7,052 bases of DNA from NCBI GenBank assembly GCA_030836605.1, contig JAUPMC010000114.1:1-7052 (forward strand), in the 5' to 3' direction. Positions within the stretch are counted from its first letter, which is position 1. Each line of letters begins with the position of its first letter. A model generated the notes under the pieces. The model did not search any database. It was not told where the DNA came from and saw only the letters and a program-made list of their open reading frames with translations. The translations under genes were made by a program, and so were the position numbers. Positions 1-5,829 of the stretch are shown piece by piece. Source of the DNA: Thermoplasmatota archaeon (GTDB lineage Archaea > Thermoplasmatota > Thermoplasmata > UBA10834).

Positions 1-959
1 AGTCCAAGTACTCGTGCGTCCAGCCCATGGGCGGGCACATCGCGGCCATGATCATCATCGGGTCCACGACGAAGAAGGGAGACTCGGTCTACGCCATCCC
101 TGTCGAGAACGGTGGGTACGACGGCTACGCGCAGCCGTACCTGCCGGACATACTCGGGCTCAGGGCGGGCACGCTCCCGTTCGACGCTTCAAGGCAGAAC
201 CTGGACACCGACGCGACCGTCGCCCTGATACGGAAGAAGAAGCCAGGGCTTGTGATACTCGGCGCGTCGTTCATTCTGTTCCCGTACGACATGGGCCCTG
301 TCAAGGACGCCTGCAGGGACGCGGGCTCGAAGCTCGTCTACGACGGCTCCCACGTGATGGGCCTCATAGCCGGGGGCGAGTTCCAGAAGCCTCTGAAGGA
401 GGGCGCGGACGCGCTGTACGGCTCGACCCACAAGAGCCTGTTCGGCCCCCAGGGAGGGATCATACTCACGGACAGCAAGGCCTTGGACGCCGAGGTGAGG
501 AAGAACCTGACCTGGAGGTTCGTGGACAACGTGCACTGGAACAGGGTCGCCGCGCTCGGGCAGGCCATGCTCGAGATGAGGCGGTTCGGGCCGGCGTACG
601 CGAGGCAGGTCATAAGGAACTCGAAGCGGTTCGGCAAGGAGCTGGACGAGAGGGGTTTCCCGATCATGTTCAAGGAGCTCGGGTACTCCGAGTCGCACCA
701 GCTGCACATCGACCAGAAGGCGATGACTGACCGGTCCGGGCTCGACATCAACGAGATGTCCATCAGGCTCGAGAAGAGCAACCTGATCACCGACTCCGTC
801 GGGAGGCTGGGCACGGCGGAGATCACCAGGCTGGGCGTGAAGGAGAAGGACCTCCCGGAGCTAGCGGACATGTTCGTCGAAGCCGCCAAGGGCAAGCAGG
901 TCAAGAAGCGGGTGAAGGCGTTCAGGGACAGGTTCACCATGGACTACAGGTTCAGGTGA
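1..959 (+). CDS. glyA: Serine hydroxymethyltransferase-like PLP enzyme, 5' partial
   Basis: This is the C-terminal part of a fold-type I PLP enzyme of the serine/glycine hydroxymethyltransferase family. Members interconvert serine and glycine while passing a one-carbon unit to a folate or methanopterin carrier in the cytosol. The frame is open from base 3 and reads SKYSCVQPMGGHIAAM, so the ATG at 27 is internal and the true start lies left of the window. The segment DGSH (342-353) matches the family's D-x-A/S-H element that contacts the cofactor ring. GSTHKSLFGPQGG (from 420) carries the predicted Schiff-base lysine, codon 432-434. The family call is firm. The sequence is clearly divergent from bacterial GlyA, for example GGHIAAM where the bacterial enzymes usually have a SGAQAN-like element, so a different aldol donor or C1 carrier is possible. 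The stop is TGA 957-959, and the next gene starts 46 bases downstream behind its own TATA box. Confidence 0.82.
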   Translation, partial: SKYSCVQPMGGHIAAMIIIGSTTKKGDSVYAIPVENGGYDGYAQPYLPDILGLRAGTLPFDASRQNLDTDATVALIRKKKPGLVILGASFILFPYDMGPVKDACRDAGSKLVYDGSHVMGLIAGGEFQKPLKEGADALYGSTHKSLFGPQGGIILTDSKALDAEVRKNLTWRFVDNVHWNRVAALGQAMLEMRRFGPAYARQVIRNSKRFGKELDERGFPIMFKELGYSESHQLHIDQKAMTDRSGLDINEMSIRLEKSNLITDSVGRLGTAEITRLGVKEKDLPELADMFVEAAKGKQVKKRVKAFRDRFTMDYRFR

Positions 960-978
960 CCGCGGACCCGGAAAGCCA

Positions 979-985
979 TTTAATA
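979..985 (+). promoter_or_regulatory. TATA box of the ThiF-type gene
   Basis: TTTAATA stands out in a GC-rich gap of 46 bases. Its centre is 24 bases before the ATG at 1006, with a purine-rich stretch (GGAAAG, 970-975) just upstream where a BRE would lie. This spacing predicts transcription starting at or within a few bases of the ATG, hence a leaderless mRNA. No Shine-Dalgarno sequence precedes the ATG, which agrees with that. Confidence 0.65.
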
Positions 986-1005
986 CCGCCACGGGCATTT
1001 CAACG

Positions 1006-1767
1006 ATGTTGACAGAGAGCAGGTACTCGCGTCAGGTCCTCCTGCCCGAGATAGGCCCCCAGGGCCAGAAGAAGCTCGCGAAGGCCAGAGCCGTGGTCAT
1101 CGGCTGCGGGGCGCTCGGGACGCACACTCTGTCTCTCCTAGTCAGGGCGGGCGTCGGCAACGTGACCGTGGTCGACAGGGACGTGGTCGAGCTCACGAAC
1201 CTCCAGCGGCAGACCCTTTTCCAGGAGGACGATGTCGGCAAGCCGAAGGCGGAGGCCGCCCAGGAGCGACTCCAGAAGGTCAATTCCGAGGTCGCGGTCA
1301 AGGGCATCGTCGCCGAGGTCGACGCCGCGAATGTCGAGAGGCTCGTAGGGGGCGCGACGGTCGTCGTCGACGCCACCGACAACATGGAGACCAGGTATAT
1401 CGTCAACGACGCGTGCGTCAGGCTCGCGATACCGTGGGTCTACGGCGGGGCCGTCGGCGTCAGCGGGATGGTCATGGTCGTGACGAGGGACGGTCCGTGC
1501 CTCAGGTGCGTGTTCCCCAGCCCGCCCCGGCCGGGTGACCTGCCCACATGCAACACGGTCGGGATAGTCAACACGCTTCCGAGCGCGGTCTCGTCGATGC
1601 AGGTCACGGAGGCGTTCAAGCTGATCATGGGCAAGGAGCACACGCGTGAGCTGATGGTCCTGGACGTGTGGAGCCAGGACATCCAGAAGATCAAGGTCGT
1701 GAAGGACCCGAAGTGCGCGGCCTGTGGCCGCGGCGGCAGGGGCGGCTCGCCCAAGGCTCCCCGGTGA
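1006..1767 (+). CDS. ThiF/MoeB/UbaA-type E1 adenylyltransferase
   Basis: This 253-residue protein is an E1-like enzyme that adenylates the C-terminal glycine of a ubiquitin-like sulfur carrier or modifier (ThiS, MoaD or SAMP type). The N-terminal RYSRQVLLPEIG is typical of the MoeB group. The nucleotide-binding loop is GCGALG (33-38), followed by VDRDVVELTNLQRQ (56-69), which holds the conserved Asn and Arg of the adenylation site, and VDATDN (121-126). Cysteines 165/168 and 237/240 form the two CxxC pairs of the structural zinc site. C182 in PTCNTVG lies where MoeB-type enzymes have their catalytic cysteine. There is no C-terminal rhodanese domain, so sulfur must come from another protein. 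The partner carrier is not in the window. The TGA stop overlaps the ribosome-binding site of the ThiI-type gene that follows, which points to shared transcription and possible translational coupling. Which carrier it serves (thiamine, molybdopterin, tRNA thiolation or protein tagging) cannot be read from the sequence. Confidence 0.9.
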   Translation: MLTESRYSRQVLLPEIGPQGQKKLAKARAVVIGCGALGTHTLSLLVRAGVGNVTVVDRDVVELTNLQRQTLFQEDDVGKPKAEAAQERLQKVNSEVAVKGIVAEVDAANVERLVGGATVVVDATDNMETRYIVNDACVRLAIPWVYGGAVGVSGMVMVVTRDGPCLRCVFPSPPRPGDLPTCNTVGIVNTLPSAVSSMQVTEAFKLIMGKEHTRELMVLDVWSQDIQKIKVVKDPKCAACGRGGRGGSPKAPR

Positions 1768-1768
1768 T
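1763..1768 (+). promoter_or_regulatory. Ribosome-binding site that fixes the TTG start of the ThiI-type gene
   Basis: GGTGAT matches the archaeal anti-Shine-Dalgarno end of 16S rRNA and ends 3 bases before the TTG at 1772. The TGA inside it is the stop codon of the preceding ThiF-type gene. It supports TTG 1772 over the in-frame GTG at 1724, which would add 16 low-complexity residues (Ala, Gly, Arg, Pro) before the conserved domain begins. Confidence 0.6.
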
Positions 1769-1771
1769 CCC

Positions 1772-2398
1772 TTGAAGGGCATAGTTCTTCTCTCAGGTGG
1801 CATAGACTCACCCGTCGCAGCACACATGATGGCCGAGCGGGGTGTGGAGCTGGTCCTCGTGCACTTCGACAACAGGCCGTTCACGAGCGACGCGGAGGTC
1901 GACAAGGCCAAGAAGCTCATGGGACAGCTCGACCTGGCGTCCGGGAGGAGGTCAGTGAAGGTCCTCGTGCCCCACGGGGAGACGCAGGCGGAGGTCGCCA
2001 AGAACTGCAGGAGCAACATGCAGTGCGTGCTCTGCCGGAGGACGATGTTCAGGGTCGCGGAGAGGCTCGCCCGGAGGTACGGCGCGGGCGCGATCATAAC
2101 CGGGGAGTCGATGGGCCAGGTCGCGTCCCAGACGCTCGCCAACATACTGGTCGAGGAGAGGGCGACGAGCCTGCCCATACTGAGGCCCCTCATAGGCCTC
2201 GACAAGGTCGAGATCGAGAGGGTCGCCAAGGAGATAGGGACCTACGAGATATCCACGCTCCCCGGGCTCTGCTGCACGGTCGCGCCCAAGAAGCCCTCCA
2301 CATACAGCAATCTGTGGTCTGCCCTAGAAGAAGAGGCGAAGGTGGACATCGAGGCGCTCGCGGACAAGGAGGCGGCGGGGGCCGTCGAGTTCGAGTGA
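1772..2398 (+). CDS. ThiI-type PP-loop sulfurtransferase domain protein, THUMP-less
   Basis: A 208-residue protein that consists only of the C-terminal AANH/PP-loop domain of ThiI. Full-length ThiI adenylates U8 of tRNA and inserts sulfur to make 4-thiouridine. The PP-loop is SGGIDS (8-13) at the very N-terminus. Other ThiI signatures follow: CVLCRRTMFRVAE (85-97), TGESMGQVASQTLAN (110-124), LPILRPLIGLDK (134-145) and CCTVAPKKPST (167-177). C85 and C88 form a CxxC motif suited to persulfide or metal chemistry, and C167/C168 lie near the position of other conserved ThiI cysteines. The N-terminal ferredoxin-like and THUMP domains that bind tRNA in canonical ThiI (about 380-480 residues) are absent, and the upstream sequence is occupied by the intact E1 gene, so this is not a frameshifted ThiI. 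It starts 4 bases after that gene, and Nob1 follows 9 bases downstream. The substrate is unknown: it could be tRNA with a separate binding partner, another RNA, or a small molecule. Confidence 0.85.
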   Translation: MKGIVLLSGGIDSPVAAHMMAERGVELVLVHFDNRPFTSDAEVDKAKKLMGQLDLASGRRSVKVLVPHGETQAEVAKNCRSNMQCVLCRRTMFRVAERLARRYGAGAIITGESMGQVASQTLANILVEERATSLPILRPLIGLDKVEIERVAKEIGTYEISTLPGLCCTVAPKKPSTYSNLWSALEEEAKVDIEALADKEAAGAVEFE

Positions 2399-2401
2399 GG
2401 T
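2397..2401 (+). promoter_or_regulatory. Ribosome-binding site of nob1
   Basis: GAGGT overlaps the TGA stop of the ThiI-type gene and lies 6 bases before the ATG at 2408. It supports that start and ties nob1 translation to the upstream cistron. Confidence 0.55.
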
Positions 2402-2407
2402 CTGACC

Positions 2408-2896
2408 ATGAAGGGGTTCGTGCTCGACACATCCGTGCTGTTCTACGGGAAGGACCTGCCAGACGGGTACGAGCTCGTGATATCCCCGGGCGTCGTGAGG
2501 GAGCTCGAGAGGGAGGGCATGGCGCAGCGTCTCGAGCTGCTCCTGGCGACCAGGATCAGGGTCTCCTCGCCCTCCAAGCGGTCGCTCGCGAAGGTCGAGA
2601 GCGAGTCACAGAGGACGGGCGACTCCACGAGGCTGTCCGAGACCGACAAGGAGATACTCGCGCTGGCTTTGGACCTGGGGTACCAGTTGCTGACGGATGA
2701 CTACTCGATCCAGAACTTGGCGACGGTCCTGGGGGTCCCGTACCGAGGCTTCGACCAGAAGGGCATCACGAAGGTGCTGGAGTGGGAGTCGAAGTGCGGC
2801 GGCTGCGGGAAGGTCTTCAGCGCGGAGGTCAAGGAGTGCGACGTCTGCGGGCACCCGACAAGGATGCGAAGCAGGAAGGGGCCTCGCCGGGCGTGA
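2408..2896 (+). CDS. nob1: Ribosome maturation endonuclease Nob1 (PIN domain + zinc ribbon)
   Basis: Nob1 cuts the precursor of 16S rRNA at its 3' end (site D) during the last steps of small-subunit assembly. The 162-residue length is normal for archaeal Nob1. The PIN domain covers about residues 3-120 and shows the acidic metal-binding set: D7 in VLDTSVL, E32 in the VVRELE helix, D80 in LSETDKEIL and D97/D98 in LLTDDYSIQN. A zinc ribbon follows with C130-x-x-C133 and C144-x-x-C147, and the protein ends in a basic tail (RMRSRKGPRR) suited to RNA contact. The linked PIN and zinc-ribbon layout separates Nob1 from toxin-type VapC proteins, which lack the ribbon and usually sit beside an antitoxin gene. 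It is the last gene of the plus-strand unit with the E1 and ThiI-type genes, and converges on the reductase gene with only 12 bases between the stops. Confidence 0.93.
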   Translation: MKGFVLDTSVLFYGKDLPDGYELVISPGVVRELEREGMAQRLELLLATRIRVSSPSKRSLAKVESESQRTGDSTRLSETDKEILALALDLGYQLLTDDYSIQNLATVLGVPYRGFDQKGITKVLEWESKCGGCGKVFSAEVKECDVCGHPTRMRSRKGPRRA

Positions 2897-2908
2897 CGCC
2901 AGAGGGAC

Positions 2909-3985
2909 TCAGAGCAACACGCCCTTGCACCTGATGGCGCGGTCGAGGCCACGTCTGCCTAGGGCGAACATCGCTGCGCCGAGGAGACGGTCGCTGCCGA
3001 ACACCATGTCCGCCATCCTCCTGGTCCGCACGGATGTCCTCAGAGGGCCGAGCATCACTTCTTTCCAGCGGCGCTCGTACTCCTCGAGGGCGCATGTCCC
3101 CTTCAGGTGTCCCCTGATGGTCCTCCCCGCGATCCTCCCCGCGATCATGGCGGTCGGGATTCCGCCCCCGTTCGTCGCCATGGCCTGGCCAGCGGCGTCA
3201 CCTACGAGCATCACATTCCCCATGACAGTCGAAGGGACCGGCCCGGACATCGGCACGATGCCCATCGTGACGTCCTCGCAAGTGCAGTCCAGCTTCCCCA
3301 CGAACCTGTCGAAGGCCTCTCGAGGGCTCCCCTTGAAGACCTTGGGGTCGAAGCCGAGGCCGACGTTCGCCCCGCCCCTCTTGGGGATGGTCCACGCGTA
3401 GCCTCCAGGGGCGACGTTGCCGAAGTACATCTTGACCGCGGGGTCGAAGCGCCCCTTGGCCTGGCACGTGACCGCGGGGTATCGCAGGCCGGGGTTCCGT
3501 AGCCCTGCCTGCCGGGCTGTCCTCGAGTTGGGGCCGTCCGCGCCCACTATGACCTTGGCCTTGACGGGGCCCATGGTCGTCTCAGCGACGTCGTCCTTGA
3601 GCCCCAGGAACGAGGTGTCTGTCTCGAGCCTCGCGCCTGCGTCGACCGCGAGCTTCGCGAGGTGCTTGTCGAAGGACCTCCGGTCCAGGATGTGCGACTT
3701 GAAGCAACACCTGTACGTCCTCCCGCCGGGGGAGACGAGGTCCACATGGTCACTCTCCCCGTCGACGAGTTGGGGCGGCACGGTGAACAGCTCTTCGAGC
3801 TGTTCGCTCCTTGGGAATATGGTGTACATCTCCTCTACGTGGGGGAGCATCTCGCCGCACTGGACGGGGTAGCCGATCTCCTTCCGCCTGTCGATTACAA
3901 GAACATCGACGCCGTCGCCCGCGCAGAACCTGGCCGTCGTGCTCCCAGCGGGGCCGGCGCCCACTACGAGGACGTCGACGTCCAA
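2909..3985 (-). CDS. Geranylgeranyl reductase family flavoprotein
   Basis: A 358-residue FAD-dependent oxidoreductase of the geranylgeranyl reductase family, which saturates isoprenoid double bonds. In archaea members act on membrane lipids (digeranylgeranylglycerophospholipid reductase) or on quinone side chains. The N-terminal Rossmann motif is GAGPAG (9-14). PVQCGE (40-45) carries C43, the conserved cysteine of this family. GADGPNS (148-154) and VGDAAGQAMATNGGGI (261-276) are the FAD contacts of the p-hydroxybenzoate hydroxylase fold. GGYAWTIPK (194-202) matches the substrate-cavity YxWxFPK-like motif. The start is TTG, chosen because the Rossmann fold begins at once and GGGGGAG lies 6 bases upstream. 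It overlaps the end of the methyltransferase gene by 22 bases, so the two are co-transcribed. Clustering with prenyl synthase, MenG-like and MenA-like genes favours menaquinone tail saturation, but a lipid role remains possible. Confidence 0.88.
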   Translation of the reverse strand: MDVDVLVVGAGPAGSTTARFCAGDGVDVLVIDRRKEIGYPVQCGEMLPHVEEMYTIFPRSEQLEELFTVPPQLVDGESDHVDLVSPGGRTYRCCFKSHILDRRSFDKHLAKLAVDAGARLETDTSFLGLKDDVAETTMGPVKAKVIVGADGPNSRTARQAGLRNPGLRYPAVTCQAKGRFDPAVKMYFGNVAPGGYAWTIPKRGGANVGLGFDPKVFKGSPREAFDRFVGKLDCTCEDVTMGIVPMSGPVPSTVMGNVMLVGDAAGQAMATNGGGIPTAMIAGRIAGRTIRGHLKGTCALEEYERRWKEVMLGPLRTSVRTRRMADMVFGSDRLLGAAMFALGRRGLDRAIRCKGVLL

Positions 3986-4701
3986 GGCTTGCTCCCCCTG
4001 GTCATCGTGGCGCCCTTCATCGTCAGGAACTCCGTCCCGACCTGCTCGAAGCCCTTCTTCCGGAGCAGTTCCTCGTAGACGCTCGTGAACCCGAAGGCCT
4101 CGTATGTGTCGTAGAAGGTCCTGTACGGGTCCCGCGAGAGACGCTGGTACGCGGCTGGCGAGGCGGCCACGCGCGCGAGCTTCGGCACCAAGTGCTTCAC
4201 ATGCAGGTCGAGGAGCTTGGCCAACGGGCCCGGCGGGGGCTTCGCGACGTCGACTATGAAGGCCTGCCCGCCCTCCCTGAGCACGCGGAGCATCTCCGAG
4301 ACGCCCGCGGGCTTATCGATGAAATCCCTGAATGAGAACACGCAGAACACCTTGTCGACCGACTCGTCCGCGAGCGGTATCCTCTCGCCCAATCCCTGCA
4401 GCAGGCTCGTCCTGTCCCGGTCGATGATGCCCTTGGAGAACTCCGCCAGGTGCCGAGACGGCTCGAGGCAGTAAACCTGTCTCGAGTCGAGCCTCTTGGC
4501 GAACGAGCCCGGGCCCGAGCCTATCTCGAGCACGACATCGTCCGGTCCCGCCTTGGACGCGACCTCCCTGCGCCACTTGTCCGCCATGCCGAACGTGATA
4601 AGCGAGTTGATCCTGTCGTAGTCAGGCGCAATCTCCTCGATGGCGTTGACCACCTCGGACCATTTCTTCTCTGACATCCCTGTGTGATCCATCATGAGCA
4701 T
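3964..4701 (-). CDS. menG: UbiE/MenG-type C-methyltransferase (demethylmenaquinone methyltransferase)
   Basis: A 245-residue class I SAM-dependent methyltransferase of the UbiE/COQ5 family, expected to methylate the ring of demethylmenaquinone at the membrane surface. YDRINSLITFGMADKWRR (28-45) is the family's N-terminal signature. SAM motif I is LEIGSGPG (58-65), and E80 at the end of strand 2 should bind the ribose. FSFRDFIDKPAGVSEMLRVLREGG (122-145) corresponds to the UbiE block that reads FGxRN...DxxxALxEMxRVLKPGG. VDVAKPP (150-156) follows. It begins 3 bases after the stop of the polyprenyl synthase gene. The exact start is uncertain: ATGs lie at 4701, 4692 and 4677, none with a strong ribosome-binding site. 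The TAG stop lies inside the reductase gene. Context supports menaquinone; a methyltransferase for another quinone or prenylated aromatic cannot be excluded. Confidence 0.86.
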   Translation of the reverse strand: MLMMDHTGMSEKKWSEVVNAIEEIAPDYDRINSLITFGMADKWRREVASKAGPDDVVLEIGSGPGSFAKRLDSRQVYCLEPSRHLAEFSKGIIDRDRTSLLQGLGERIPLADESVDKVFCVFSFRDFIDKPAGVSEMLRVLREGGQAFIVDVAKPPPGPLAKLLDLHVKHLVPKLARVAASPAAYQRLSRDPYRTFYDTYEAFGFTSVYEELLRKKGFEQVGTEFLTMKGATMTRGSKPWTSTSS

Positions 4702-4704
4702 CGC

Positions 4705-5676
4705 CTACGAGTCCCTGTTGAGCACCTTGCCCACGAGCTCCCTGAGCGACCTGCTGTAGACCGTGTCCGGGAGCATGCCGATGTGCTGGAGCGCCTCCAT
4801 GGCGTAGTACTCGCCCATGCCCTTGGCCTTCTCGATCGCGCCTGAGCGGACGACGAGTGACACGCACTCCTTGACGGCGTCCGGGGAGGGGCTGTCCTCC
4901 TTGACGATGCCGAGGATCCTCTTCCGCGCGTCGTCCGAGGTCTTCATGGCCAGGAGCGAAGGCAGCGTCAGGTACCCTTCCTTGAGGTCCATGCCCACCG
5001 GCTTCCCTGTCCTCTTCTCATCGCCTGTGAAATCGAGTATGTCGTCCACTATCTGGAACGCTATCCCCAGGTCGAGACCGTACGCCCCGAGCCCAGCGAC
5101 GGTGTCGGAGTCTCCGCCTGCGAGGTACCCGCCTATCATGGCGCCCGCGCGTATCGGCTCCGCGGTCTTCCGCTCCATCACCTTCAGGTAGGTGTCGACG
5201 GTCATGTCGTTGGTGTGCCTGAACCTGTTCTGGAGCACTTCGCCCTCGGCGAGTTTCGCGCACGCGTCCGCGGTCGTCTGCACGACCATCTTGTCGAACC
5301 TGCCCCCGAGGGAGAACGCCTTCACGAACAGGAAGTCGCCCGTCACGATGGCGCTATGGAGCCCGTACTTCTTGTACACTGTCTCCCTGCCCCTCCGGGC
5401 CAGCCCTCCGTCGTTGATGTCGTCATGGATGAGTGTCGCTGAGTGTATGAGCTCGAAAGCCGCCGCGATGTCCACGATCCTCTGCGTGTCTTCGCCGCCG
5501 AGGCACTTGTAGGACAGCAGCGTGACAGTCGGGCGCATCCTCTTTCCCCCCGCCTCTATCACGTGGAGGGATGCGTCCGTGAGCGTCCGCTCCTCGGATG
5601 TGACCATCTCCCGGAGCTTCTCGTCGACCATCTTGAGCTCCTTGCTGACGCCAAAATCCCATGGGGTCGTGGTCAT
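4705..5676 (-). CDS. Trans-polyprenyl diphosphate synthase, predicted long-chain
   Basis: This enzyme condenses isopentenyl diphosphate onto an allylic diphosphate to build all-trans chains. From the ATG at 5676 it has 323 residues. GGKRMRP (43-49) binds isopentenyl diphosphate, the first Asp-rich motif is DDIND (85-89) and the second is DDILD (211-215). K170 in the MERKTAE segment fits the conserved Lys-Thr pair. Residues 5 and 4 before the first Asp-rich motif are Ala80 and Thr81. In this family small residues there leave the chain pocket open and go with long products (C30 and above), as in the HTATLLHDD-type synthases of quinone pathways. A long quinone tail is therefore more likely than only C20. 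The start is unsettled: an upstream ATG (5688) and TTG (5697) are in frame, but 5676 fits best with the TATA-like element at 5702-5708. It is the first gene of the minus-strand unit and divergent from the prenyltransferase gene. Confidence 0.9.
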   Translation of the reverse strand: MTTTPWDFGVSKELKMVDEKLREMVTSEERTLTDASLHVIEAGGKRMRPTVTLLSYKCLGGEDTQRIVDIAAAFELIHSATLIHDDINDGGLARRGRETVYKKYGLHSAIVTGDFLFVKAFSLGGRFDKMVVQTTADACAKLAEGEVLQNRFRHTNDMTVDTYLKVMERKTAEPIRAGAMIGGYLAGGDSDTVAGLGAYGLDLGIAFQIVDDILDFTGDEKRTGKPVGMDLKEGYLTLPSLLAMKTSDDARKRILGIVKEDSPSPDAVKECVSLVVRSGAIEKAKGMGEYYAMEALQHIGMLPDTVYSRSLRELVGKVLNRDS

Positions 5677-5701
5677 CGAATCTCGCATATAACCCAATCT
5701 C

Positions 5702-5708
5702 TACTTAA
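5702..5708 (-). promoter_or_regulatory. Probable TATA box of the polyprenyl synthase operon
   Basis: Read on the minus strand, TTAAGTA is centred 29 bases before the ATG at 5676, in the most AT-rich part of the divergent gap. The spacing fits a start of transcription a few bases upstream of that ATG. A second AT-rich element, TTATAT (5692-5687), is a competitor but would put the transcript start inside the coding sequence. Confidence 0.4.
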
Positions 5709-5781
5709 CTCTGATGGTTGCTGGCTCGGGGTAGTAGGATAGGCCAGTCGCATCCCGGACGGCCGTTGGGAGCCCGTCTGA

Positions 5782-5806
5782 GGGTGCGCATTGTTTATAT
5801 GCACCC
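5782..5806. repeat. Inverted repeat overlapping the TATA box (candidate operator)
   Basis: The left arm GGGTGCGCAT (5782-5791) and right arm ATATGCACCC (5797-5806) pair at 8 of 10 positions around a 5-base centre, TGTTT. The outer six base pairs (GGGTGC/GCACCC) are perfect. The right arm includes the end of the TATA element, so a dimeric regulator bound here would occlude TBP. The dyad is seen in the sequence; its role as an operator is inference. Confidence 0.45.
5794..5800 (+). promoter_or_regulatory. TATA box of the UbiA/MenA-type prenyltransferase gene
   Basis: TTTATAT is a near-consensus archaeal TATA box, centred 33 bases before the ATG at 5830. Transcription should start near 5822-5824, leaving a leader of only about 6-8 bases. 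No Shine-Dalgarno sequence is seen before the ATG. Confidence 0.7.
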
Positions 5807-5829
5807 TCCCGCACTGAAGGGCCGATAAG

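Larger units (their letters stand above)
5677..5829. other. Divergent intergenic promoter region
   Basis: This is the longest non-coding stretch in the window. It separates the minus-strand quinone operon from the plus-strand prenyltransferase gene. It holds one TATA-like element for each side and an inverted repeat over the right-hand one (both listed separately). The middle part, about 5715-5775, shows only a weak potential hairpin (GACGG and CCGTC arms around 5758-5776) and no small open reading frame with a credible start signal. Confidence 0.6.

Noticed and set aside
338..940. Open frame on the minus strand opposite the hydroxymethyltransferase
   Set aside because: It is Ser/Leu-rich with no motif and lies fully antisense to a gene with clear PLP-enzyme motifs.
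1006..1771. Possible split or frameshifted ThiI, with THUMP domains in another frame upstream
   Set aside because: The upstream region encodes an intact E1 enzyme from start to stop, and no frame there shows THUMP-like sequence. The short ThiI form appears genuine.
1138..2229. Long open frame on the minus strand opposite the E1 and ThiI-type genes
   Set aside because: The frame is low-complexity and rich in Arg, Asp and Ser, has no recognisable domain, and runs across two well-supported genes. High GC makes such antisense frames common.
2408..2896. PIN-domain protein as a VapC toxin of a toxin-antitoxin pair
   Set aside because: The C-terminal CxxC...CxxC zinc ribbon and the lack of a small antitoxin gene upstream fit Nob1, not VapC.
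2697..3401. Open frame on the plus strand spanning the end of nob1 and the antisense of the reductase
   Set aside because: It crosses the convergent junction of two supported genes, shows no domain, and has no start signal of its own.
5687..5692. TTATAT on the minus strand as TATA box for the polyprenyl synthase operon
   Set aside because: Transcription would start near 5664, inside the predicted coding sequence, and the next in-frame Met would remove part of the N-terminus. TTAAGTA at 5702-5708 fits better, though this is not certain.
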